Positions 54,377 through 62,575 of a DNA stretch of 64,000 nucleotides are shown here, one piece after another. The stretch comes from Cystobacter fuscus (GTDB lineage Bacteria; Myxococcota; Myxococcia; Myxococcales; Myxococcaceae). Every line of letters begins with the position of its first letter. Positions within the stretch are counted from its first letter, which is position 1. The position numbers were made by a program, and so were the translations under genes. The stretch spans positions 2,852,001 to 2,916,000 of the forward strand of contig NZ_CP022098.1 in the NCBI RefSeq assembly GCF_002305875.1. The letters run 5' to 3'. Below the pieces are notes generated by a model. That model was given only the letters and a program-made list of their open reading frames with translations. It ran no database searches and had not been told where the DNA came from.

Positions 54377-57300
54377 ATGAATCTTTTCAATCCTCTTTTC
54401 CACGGCGCGCGCAGCGCCTGGACACGGTGGGCGTCTGCCTGCGCGAGCCTGGTGCTCGCGGGCATGACGGCCACCTGGCCCATCGCCGCGCACGCTCAAA
54501 CCAATACCAACCTCGCCCGAGGCAAGCCCGTCACGGTGTCGTCGACGGATGGTGTGTTCTCGGGCTCCTCCGCGGTCGACGGTGATCCGGGCACCCGCTG
54601 GAGCAGTGGTTTCACCGACAATGAATGGATCTCCATCGACCTCGGGTCGACCGTGTCCATTGGCCGCGTGGTCCTCAACTGGGAGACCGCCTTCGGCAAG
54701 GACTACACGCTCGAGTCTTCCACCGACGGGACGAACTGGACGGCGCTGAAGACCGTCACCAACGGGGATGGGGGCATCGACGATTGGACGGTGTCCGGCT
54801 CGGGCCGCTATGTCCGCATGCGCGGGCAGACCCGGGCCATCGGCTACGGGTACTCGCTGTGGGAGTTCGAGGTGTATGGCTCGGGCGGCACGACGAGCAC
54901 GGACCTCGCGCGGGGCCGTTCCTCCACGGCCACGAGCATCGAGAACAACGACCCCAACCTGGGGCCGAGCTTCGCCTTCGACGGCAACGTCAACACGCGC
55001 TGGTCGTCCGTCGCCGGGGTGGATCCCCAGTCGATCCGGGTCGACCTGGGCTCGTCCCAGCAGGTGGGCCGGGTGGTGCTCAACTGGGAAGGCGCCTACG
55101 CCAAGACCTACACCATCGATGGCTCCAACGATGACGCCACCTGGCAGACCCTGGCCACCATCACCGATGGCGCGGTGGGCATCCGGGAGATTCCCGTGTC
55201 CGGCACGTACCGCTACGTGCGCATGCGCGGCACCGCGCGCGGCACGGGCTATGGCTATTCGCTCTATTCCTTCGAGGTCTACCAGTCCGGTGGCACCACG
55301 CCGCCTCCGACGCAGACGACCAACCAGACCGTCAAGCTGGTCTTCCCCGACCTGGCCTACGCGAAGGTGAGCATCTCGCCCACGCCGCTGGCCGTGTCTC
55401 CCGTTCCGGAGGAGGGCCTCGCGACGCCCTCCGTGCGCAACCCGGCCAAGGTGGTCACCTACCTGTGCACGTTCCCGCCCAACACCACGGTGACGATGTC
55501 CAAGAACCAGTTCTCGCCCACCCAGCCCAACACCGATATCCGCCTGGTGGTCACGGACTCCACGGGCACCACCCGGCGCGCGCAGTCCGTCACCGCGCTC
55601 GCGGTGCAGGACGCGGTGTGGCAGGTGGAGATCTACAGCACGGGTTCCACGGATCCGGGCACGCCCACCGGTCCCATCATCCCCGACCCGTACGTGAAGG
55701 TGGCCCCTCCGGCGACGACCGGCTCGTTCGCGGTGACCGCGCCCGCCAACGGCGCGATGATCACCAACACCCGCCGCCCCACGTTCCAGTGGGCCGCCGT
55801 CACCGGCGCCACCAACTACAAGCTCTTCGTCAACATCACCCGGAATGACTACGACTGGATGGCGTCCGGGGACCTCCTCAACCGCTTCACCGAGGTGGGC
55901 TCCACCACGGGCACCTCGCTCACCCTCAACCAGGACCTGGTCGATCGCTGGACCTACAAGTGGTACGTCGTCGCCACGCTCGCCAGTGGGGCCACGAGCC
56001 GCTCGGACCTGCGCACCTTCAGCGTCTACCTCCCCGTGGTCGAGACCGTGGCGGATGGCGTGTCGCTCATCAACGGGATGCGCGACATGAACAAGAACGG
56101 CGTCATCGATCCGTACGAGGACTGGCGCAACCCCATCGCCACGCGCGTCAACGATCTGATGAGCCGGATGACGCGGCACCAGAAGGTGATGCAGCTGTTC
56201 TTCAATGCCAAGGAGTACCCCGACGCGGGCTTCACCATGGGTCCGCTGGCGCCGGAGGACATCGTCGCCTTCCAGAAGGCCTCGGCGGCCACGCCCCTGG
56301 GCATCCCCTACATCGACGCGGGTGACTCCATCCACGGCTTCAAGACGAGCTGGCCCACCCAGCCCGGTCTGGTGGCCACGCGCGACCCGCAGCTCGCGTA
56401 TGAGATGGGTGACATCCAGCGGCGCGAGCAGCTCGCCGTGGGCAGCCGCGGCACCCTGTCACCCCTGGCCGAGGTGGGTACGAAGATCCTCTACCCGCGC
56501 ATCCAGGAGGGCAGTGGCGAGGACGCGGACGTGGCGGCCGGCTTCTCGCGCGCGCTCATCGCCGGCTTGCAGGGCGGCCCCGAGGTGAATCCCCACTCCA
56601 TCTGGGTCACCACCAAGCACTGGCCGAGCCAGGGCGCCGGTGGCGAGGGCGGCATCACCTACGACGGCACCACCATCCACTACCACATGCGTCCGTGGCA
56701 CGCGGCCCTCGAGGCCGGCACCAGCGGCATCATGCCTGGCTATGCCGGCAGCAAGCTCCTGGCTCCGGGCCAGTGGGGCGCGGGCGACAGCCCGGGCATC
56801 ATCAACTACCTGCGCCAGAACATGGGCTACAACGGTGTCATCTGCACGGACTGGCTGCCCGCGGGCGATCCCTGGGTCCGCTCGCTCATGGCCGGCTCCG
56901 ACGTGATGGGTGGCGCCGACCCCGGGCAGATGGGTGACTTCGAGAGCCGGGTCACCGATGCCCGCGTCGACGAGTCCGCCCGCCGCGTGATCGAGCTGAA
57001 GTTCCGGCTCGGCCTGTTCGAGGATCCCTATCGCAAGGGGCTCGCGGGAACCGCCGAGTGGCACACCGCCAGCAGCAAGAACGCGGCCCGCCTGGCCGCC
57101 CAGGAGTCGATGACCCTGCTCAAGAACGACGGTGCCCTGCCGCTGCGCATGGGCGCGGGCTCCTCGATCGTCATCGCCGGTCCACGCGCCGATGATCCGT
57201 CCTGCATGGTCACCTGGCGCTCGGACTTCCACAACACGGAGTTCGGCGCCCTGACCATCTACCAGGCCATCAAGCAGCGCGCCGAGGCGGCGGGCATCAC

Positions 57301-58864
57301 GGTGTACAAGGACGCGGCGCCCGCGGGCGTCACGCCCAGCGCGGCCATCGTGGCGGTGGGTGAGAGCTACTTCACGCACGGCACCGCGTGGGACAAGGAG
57401 AAGCCCTACATCCCGGGTGATCCGGCCGGCCCCGCGCACACCGCCTTCGCAAGGCCGGAAGAGCCTCGCGATCACTACGGCATCATCACCAGCTTCAAGT
57501 CGAAGAACATCCCGACGATCACGGTGATGGTCCTGCCGCGGCCCTACATCCTCACCAACGTGGCGCCGCAGAGCAACGCGCTGGTGGCCATCTACCGGCC
57601 CGGAGATCTGGGTGGCCCGGCGCTGGCGGACGTGCTGTTCGGCGACGTGCTGCCCCGCGGCAAGCTGCCGTGGGATCTGCCGCGCTCGTTGGATCAGATC
57701 GGCACCGACGTGGAGACCGACCAGAAGGAGCGGTGGGATCTGCCGTTCGACCTCGGGGCCACCGAGGCCGAGCGCACCGCCATCCGTGACCGGATCGCCC
57801 AGGGTCTGCCCGTGCAGCCCATCTATGGCAATCCGTTCTACCGCTATGGCGATGGCATCCAGGGCTTCGGTCTGACCGACTCCACGCCGCCCACGGCGTT
57901 CACCCTCCAGACGCCGGCGAATGGCACCACCATCACCGGCACGCGGCCCGCGTTCTCGTGGACGGCGAGCAGCGATCCACAGACGGGCATCCAGTACTAC
58001 GAGGTCGTCATCGACGGTCAGGCCGTGCTGGGGGGCCGCACGAAGGCCACCTCCGCCGCGCTCGAGGGGCTCAAGCTCGCCAATGGTCAGCACTCCTGGT
58101 ACGTGAGGGCCGTCAACTGGGCCAACGGGGTGACCACGTCGGCCACGTCCACGTTCACCCTCAATGACACCACGCCGCCCGCGGCCTTCTCCGCGCTCCT
58201 TCCGGCGGCGGGCTCGGCGGTTCCCGGCACCTCCACGCGCTTCATCTGGGAGCGCACGAGCGATGTGGGCGCGGGCGTTGCCCAGTACGTCCTCAACGTG
58301 GATGGCACGGACCGCACCCCGGCCATCACGGCGGGAGCCTACACGGCCACGACCGTCAACCTGGCGCGTGGCAAGAATGTCACCGCCACCTCCAACGAGT
58401 TCGGCAGCGCCAACGACGCGGTGGATGGCAACACCACCACGCGCTGGTCCAGCCGGGCGGACACCGCCAACCCGAACACCGAGTCGATCACCATCGACCT
58501 CGGCGCCGTCCATTCCATCAAGCGCGTGGTGCTCAACTGGGAGGCCGCGTACGGCACGAAGTACGTGGTGGAGGCCTCGCTCGATGGCACCACCTGGACG
58601 ACGCTGTACACGGAGAACGCCGGCAATGGTGGCATCGATGACCTCACCAACCTGAGTGGGGTGGGCCAATACGTGCGGATGCGGGGTGTGCAGCGCGCGA
58701 CGGCGTATGGCTACTCGCTGTGGGAGTTCGAGGTGTATGGCCTGGCCACGCACGAGACCACGCTGACCGGGCTGGCGGCCGGAAGCCACACCTGGCGCGT
58801 GCGCGCCGTGGATGGTGCCAACAACAGCACGCAGTCCAACGGCCCCATCTCGTTCACGAAGTAG
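54377..58864 (+). CDS. Secreted multidomain GH3 glycosidase with three discoidin (F5/8C) domains
   Basis: A 1495-residue exported enzyme (signal peptide ending AHAQ at 40). Two discoidin-like carbohydrate-binding domains follow (NLARGKPVTVSS at 45-170 and DLARGRSSTATS at 175-310), then an Ig-like domain (about 455-560). The GH3 catalytic region is at about 565-1165, with nucleophile D825 in VICTDW and family blocks GLVATRDPQLAYEMG and TKHWPSQG. Two Ig/Fn3-like domains complete it. The second of these is interrupted by a third discoidin domain (1326-1459) before its last strands return. Probably acts on a beta-glycan outside the cell. The start ATG 54377 has no strong ribosome binding site. 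Confidence 0.88.
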   Translation: MNLFNPLFHGARSAWTRWASACASLVLAGMTATWPIAAHAQTNTNLARGKPVTVSSTDGVFSGSSAVDGDPGTRWSSGFTDNEWISIDLGSTVSIGRVVLNWETAFGKDYTLESSTDGTNWTALKTVTNGDGGIDDWTVSGSGRYVRMRGQTRAIGYGYSLWEFEVYGSGGTTSTDLARGRSSTATSIENNDPNLGPSFAFDGNVNTRWSSVAGVDPQSIRVDLGSSQQVGRVVLNWEGAYAKTYTIDGSNDDATWQTLATITDGAVGIREIPVSGTYRYVRMRGTARGTGYGYSLYSFEVYQSGGTTPPPTQTTNQTVKLVFPDLAYAKVSISPTPLAVSPVPEEGLATPSVRNPAKVVTYLCTFPPNTTVTMSKNQFSPTQPNTDIRLVVTDSTGTTRRAQSVTALAVQDAVWQVEIYSTGSTDPGTPTGPIIPDPYVKVAPPATTGSFAVTAPANGAMITNTRRPTFQWAAVTGATNYKLFVNITRNDYDWMASGDLLNRFTEVGSTTGTSLTLNQDLVDRWTYKWYVVATLASGATSRSDLRTFSVYLPVVETVADGVSLINGMRDMNKNGVIDPYEDWRNPIATRVNDLMSRMTRHQKVMQLFFNAKEYPDAGFTMGPLAPEDIVAFQKASAATPLGIPYIDAGDSIHGFKTSWPTQPGLVATRDPQLAYEMGDIQRREQLAVGSRGTLSPLAEVGTKILYPRIQEGSGEDADVAAGFSRALIAGLQGGPEVNPHSIWVTTKHWPSQGAGGEGGITYDGTTIHYHMRPWHAALEAGTSGIMPGYAGSKLLAPGQWGAGDSPGIINYLRQNMGYNGVICTDWLPAGDPWVRSLMAGSDVMGGADPGQMGDFESRVTDARVDESARRVIELKFRLGLFEDPYRKGLAGTAEWHTASSKNAARLAAQESMTLLKNDGALPLRMGAGSSIVIAGPRADDPSCMVTWRSDFHNTEFGALTIYQAIKQRAEAAGITVYKDAAPAGVTPSAAIVAVGESYFTHGTAWDKEKPYIPGDPAGPAHTAFARPEEPRDHYGIITSFKSKNIPTITVMVLPRPYILTNVAPQSNALVAIYRPGDLGGPALADVLFGDVLPRGKLPWDLPRSLDQIGTDVETDQKERWDLPFDLGATEAERTAIRDRIAQGLPVQPIYGNPFYRYGDGIQGFGLTDSTPPTAFTLQTPANGTTITGTRPAFSWTASSDPQTGIQYYEVVIDGQAVLGGRTKATSAALEGLKLANGQHSWYVRAVNWANGVTTSATSTFTLNDTTPPAAFSALLPAAGSAVPGTSTRFIWERTSDVGAGVAQYVLNVDGTDRTPAITAGAYTATTVNLARGKNVTATSNEFGSANDAVDGNTTTRWSSRADTANPNTESITIDLGAVHSIKRVVLNWEAAYGTKYVVEASLDGTTWTTLYTENAGNGGIDDLTNLSGVGQYVRMRGVQRATAYGYSLWEFEVYGLATHETTLTGLAAGSHTWRVRAVDGANNSTQSNGPISFTK

Positions 58865-58902
58865 TCCTGACGGGTCACACGTCCCGAGCAGGGTGAAGAC
58901 AG

Positions 58903-58928
58903 GGGGCGGCCTCGCGAGGGGCCGCCCC
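58903..58928. terminator. Bidirectional hairpin between GH3 and fadD
   Basis: GGGGCGGCC (58903-58911) pairs with GGCCGCCCC (58920-58928) around TCGCGAGG. It lies between the convergent stops at 58864 and 58949; no T-run. Confidence 0.65.
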
Positions 58929-58948
58929 TCCTGCTTCCGGGGCGAGGC

Positions 58949-60625
58949 TCAGCTCCCCGTCTTCTCGCGCAGCTCCCGGCGGAGGATCTTCCCCACGTTG
59001 GTCTTGGGCAGCTCGGTGCGGAACTCGATGAACCTGGGCCGCTTGTAGCCGGTGAGCTGCTGGCGGCAGTAGTCGAGCAGTTGCGCCTCGGTGAGGGACG
59101 GGTCCTTCTTCACCACGAAGAGTTTGACGGCCTCTCCGGAGTGTTCGTCGGACACGCCCACGGCGGCCACCTCCAACACGCCCGGGTGCATGGCGACCAC
59201 GCCCTCCACCTCGTTGGGATAGACGTTGAAGCCCGACACGAGGATCATGTCTTTCTTCCGGTCCACGATGCGGGTGTGTCCGCGCTCGTCCATGATGCCG
59301 ATGTCGCCGGACTTGAAGAAGCCGTCGGGCAGCATGACCTTGGCCGTCTCGTCCGGGTGGTTCCAGTAGCCCGCCATCACCTGGGGGCCGCGGATGCAGA
59401 TCTCCCCGGGCTGGCCGAGCGGCACGTCCTTTCCCTCGTCATCGCGGATGGCGATCTCCGTGGAGGGCAGGGGAAGGCCGATGGTGCCGGAGTACTCCGT
59501 CGCGGTGGCCGGGTTGCTGGTGGCCACCGGCGAGGTCTCGGACAAGCCATAACCCTCGATGATGGGAACGCGGGTGATGGCGAACCACTTCTCCGCCGTG
59601 GCCCGCTGCACGGCCATGCCGCCTCCGTTGGCGACCCGCAGGTGGGAGAAGTCGAGTCTGGCGAAGTCGGGGTGGTGCACCAGCGCGTTGTAGAGGGTGT
59701 TGACGGCCGGCAGGATGTGGAAGGGCTGCTGGGACAGCGTCTTGATGAACTCTGGAATGTCGCGTGGGTTGGGGATGAGGACGTTCATCGAGCCCATGCG
59801 GATGCCCATCAGCCCGCAGACGGTGAGCGCGAAGATGTGGTAGAGCGGCAGCGCGCAGACGACGTTGAGCGCCTCGGACGGATTGCCTCTCATGGCGGGC
59901 TGGAGCCAGGCTTCCACCTGCAACAGATTGGCGATGACATTGCGGTGCAGCAGCGTGGCGCCCTTGCTCACACCCGTGGTGCCACCCGTGTATTGCAGGA
60001 AGGCGACGTCGTCGCGAGACGTCGTCACCGGCACGAGCGAGAGGCGCTTGCCCTCGGCCAGCATCTGGTTGAACTTGACGGCGCGGGGCAGGTGGTAGGC
60101 GGGCACCAGCTTCTTCACCTTGCGCACCACGAGGTTGACGAGGGCGCCCTTCACGCCGCCCAGCAGGTCACCCATCGAGGCGACCACCACGTGCTGGAGG
60201 GCCGTGCGCTCCAATACCTGTTGGAGCGTGATCGCGAAGTTCTCCAGGATGAAGATGGCCTGGGCTCCACTGTCCTTGAGCTGGTATTCCAGCTCGCGCG
60301 GCGTGTAGAGCGGGTTGACGTTCACCACCGTGTAGCCCGCGCGCAGGATGGCGGCGATGCAGATCGGGTACTGCAACACGTTGGGCATCATGATGGCGAC
60401 GGTCGCGCCACGGGTGAGCCCTCGGGATTGCAGCCACGCGCCCACCCGCTGCGACAGGACATCGAGTTCCCGGTAGGTGATGGACTTGCCCATGCACTTG
60501 AAGGCCGGGCGATCGGCGAACTTGCGGAACGACTCTTCCAGCAGGTGGGTCAGCGAGGCGTACTGCTTGTCATCGATCTCGGCCGGAACCCCAGGCGGGT
60601 AGTGCTTGAGCCAGATCTTCTCCAT
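58949..60625 (-). CDS. fadD: Long-chain fatty acid-CoA ligase
   Basis: A 558-residue ANL-family enzyme close to FadD in length and motifs. QYTGGTTGVSKGA is the ATP-binding motif, GYGLSETSPV the second, DGFFKSGDIG and RIVDRKKDMILVSGFNVYPNEVE the FACS signature and hinge. NVGKILRRELR near the C-terminus holds the catalytic Lys. It would activate long-chain fatty acids for beta-oxidation or lipid synthesis. MEKIWLKHYPPGVPAEI at the N-terminus is the typical FadD opening, so the start at 60625 is secure. Cytoplasmic, membrane-associated. No fatty-acid genes adjoin. Confidence 0.93.
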   Translation of the reverse strand: MEKIWLKHYPPGVPAEIDDKQYASLTHLLEESFRKFADRPAFKCMGKSITYRELDVLSQRVGAWLQSRGLTRGATVAIMMPNVLQYPICIAAILRAGYTVVNVNPLYTPRELEYQLKDSGAQAIFILENFAITLQQVLERTALQHVVVASMGDLLGGVKGALVNLVVRKVKKLVPAYHLPRAVKFNQMLAEGKRLSLVPVTTSRDDVAFLQYTGGTTGVSKGATLLHRNVIANLLQVEAWLQPAMRGNPSEALNVVCALPLYHIFALTVCGLMGIRMGSMNVLIPNPRDIPEFIKTLSQQPFHILPAVNTLYNALVHHPDFARLDFSHLRVANGGGMAVQRATAEKWFAITRVPIIEGYGLSETSPVATSNPATATEYSGTIGLPLPSTEIAIRDDEGKDVPLGQPGEICIRGPQVMAGYWNHPDETAKVMLPDGFFKSGDIGIMDERGHTRIVDRKKDMILVSGFNVYPNEVEGVVAMHPGVLEVAAVGVSDEHSGEAVKLFVVKKDPSLTEAQLLDYCRQQLTGYKRPRFIEFRTELPKTNVGKILRRELREKTGS

Positions 60626-60748
60626 TCGCGTGTCTCCTCGCCCTTCGAAGGTGATGGGACTGGAATGGTAGTGGATCTCCCCGCCGGCACCTCAAGCACT
60701 GAGTTCACGGTGCGTGTGGATGTGGACCCCCGTGGACGGCGCGGAGCG

Positions 60749-62515
60749 TCAGGAAGGCGGAAGGAGCCCGAGTACGGCGAGCAGGGTGAGGGTGAGGCTC
60801 ACCAGGCTCTCTCCGGCGATGAGGCCCGCGGCCAGGGGGACGGTGGCGACGAGCGCGAAGGCGGGCCGCGCGCGGGTGAGGAGGGCCGCGGCGAGCGAGC
60901 CCAGGAACATGGACAGGGAGAGGGAGGGGGGGATCGCGAAGGCGATTCCCACGCCGATGGCCGAGGGGACGAAGGGGCGCAGGCGTTCGGGGGCGTGTTG
61001 CTCGAGCAGCGCCAGGAGGATGCCGCTCACCCCTCCGGCGAGCGCGCCCCAGCGGGAGGCCGGGGCCAGGGCCTCGAGGCCCGCGGCGAGCACCCGGGCC
61101 AACCCCTCCACGAAGGTTCCGCCGGGAGCGGGGAAGTGCTCCTTGGAGAGGACGGAGGTGTCCGGCACGAGGAGCAGGAAGGCGGGGACGATGACGGCCG
61201 AGCCGACGAGACAACCCCAGAGCTGGGCGAGGACGGTCTGCCGGGGGGTCGCGCCGAGCAGCGAGCCGGCCTTGACATCGGTGAGCAGGTCCGCGCTGGT
61301 GGAGGCGGTGGAGCCCGAGAGGCTGGCGGCGATGGTGCTGGCCAGGGGGTTGCCGGGCATGACGACGCAGAAGGCGATCTGGGCGAGCTGTCCCAGGGCT
61401 CCCGAGGGGGTGACGTCCGTCTCCCCGGTCACCCGGCACGCCGCCACGGCGAGCGGGAAGGAGAGCAGCACGCCGAACAGCCCCAGGTGGGGGGGGATGC
61501 CGAAGACTCCAGCTCCCAGCACCACCGTCCCCAGCGAGAGCAGCGCGAGGCTGGCGAGCCACCAGGAGCGTGGAACCTGTCCCGGGCCGGTTTGGCTCCC
61601 CGGGCCCACGGCTCCGGCCTGGAGGAGCGAGGAGAACGCGCGGCTCAGGACGTCCCGCCGCGACAGCAGGTGGGTGAGGGCGGCGCTCGTCACCAGGGCG
61701 GTGCCGGGCCACATGCTCCACTCGAACGCGTGTTCGTAGTCGGGTTGGGGCAGGGTGCCTCGAACGTGGAGCCAGGGGACGAGCACGCCGAAGCAGGTGA
61801 GGGCGCCGAGCAGGATCGAGGCGGCGATGCGCGGGCCCACCAGGGCGCCGACTCCAGGGGAGAGCAGGCTGAGGTCGAGGGAGAAGGAGAGCGGCGCCAG
61901 CGGTACGCCGTGGACGGTGCCTGGAAGGGGCAGCGAGGTGGGTATCCGTTTCAGTCCATCGCGGGCGAACGTGAGCAGGCCGGCCACCAGGGCCGCCCCA
62001 CCGAGCAACCGGGTTCCCTGGCGCGCGGAGACGTCTCCTTGCTGGAGCATCCGCGCCGCCGAGGCCGCGGCCAGTCCGGAGGGGAAGGGGAGGTTCTCGC
62101 GGTGGAGGAAGGTGTGCTGGAGCGGGACGGCGAAGAGGACACCGAGCGCGGAGACGAGCAGCGTCCAGCAGAAGAGCGCCCAGCCCGGAGGGTGGTGGCC
62201 GGAGAGCATCAGCCACGCCACGTTGGCGGAGATGAGGGTGCCTCCCGTGGAGTAGCCCGCCGAGGAGGCCGTGGACTGCATGGCGCTCGTCTCCAGCAGG
62301 GACAGCCCGGGGCGGGAGCGGGCGCGCCACGGCCACGCCAGCGCCCGGTACATGCCGAGCCCCAGCACGCAGGCGATGACCGTCACCGGAAAGGCCAGCC
62401 CCGTCTTCAGTCCGACGTAGAGGTTGGTGAGGCTCAGCCCCGCGCCCAGGAGTCCGCCGAGCGCCAATGCGCGGGGGGTGAGTGCCCTGCCGGACGCGCT
62501 CCGCTCCTCTCTCAT
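60749..62515 (-). CDS. OPT family oligopeptide transporter
   Basis: A 588-residue polytopic protein with about fourteen hydrophobic segments. The blocks NLYVGLKTGLAFPVTVIA, ENLPFPSGLAAA and STSADLLTDVKAGSLLG belong to the OPT superfamily (PF03169), and the last of these is the usual motif of the bacterial members. These carry small peptides or metal-chelate complexes into the cytoplasm. The ATG at 62515 (MREERSASG) is chosen since the 14 residues further upstream look non-coding. No clear operon partner; gene stands alone between fadD and the histidine kinase. Confidence 0.88.
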   Translation of the reverse strand: MREERSASGRALTPRALALGGLLGAGLSLTNLYVGLKTGLAFPVTVIACVLGLGMYRALAWPWRARSRPGLSLLETSAMQSTASSAGYSTGGTLISANVAWLMLSGHHPPGWALFCWTLLVSALGVLFAVPLQHTFLHRENLPFPSGLAAASAARMLQQGDVSARQGTRLLGGAALVAGLLTFARDGLKRIPTSLPLPGTVHGVPLAPLSFSLDLSLLSPGVGALVGPRIAASILLGALTCFGVLVPWLHVRGTLPQPDYEHAFEWSMWPGTALVTSAALTHLLSRRDVLSRAFSSLLQAGAVGPGSQTGPGQVPRSWWLASLALLSLGTVVLGAGVFGIPPHLGLFGVLLSFPLAVAACRVTGETDVTPSGALGQLAQIAFCVVMPGNPLASTIAASLSGSTASTSADLLTDVKAGSLLGATPRQTVLAQLWGCLVGSAVIVPAFLLLVPDTSVLSKEHFPAPGGTFVEGLARVLAAGLEALAPASRWGALAGGVSGILLALLEQHAPERLRPFVPSAIGVGIAFAIPPSLSLSMFLGSLAAALLTRARPAFALVATVPLAAGLIAGESLVSLTLTLLAVLGLLPPS

Positions 62516-62575
62516 GGGCGGGAAGCTACTCCGGGCCGCGGAGCAACTCCAAGGCACGACTCCGTGCCGGTGGGC

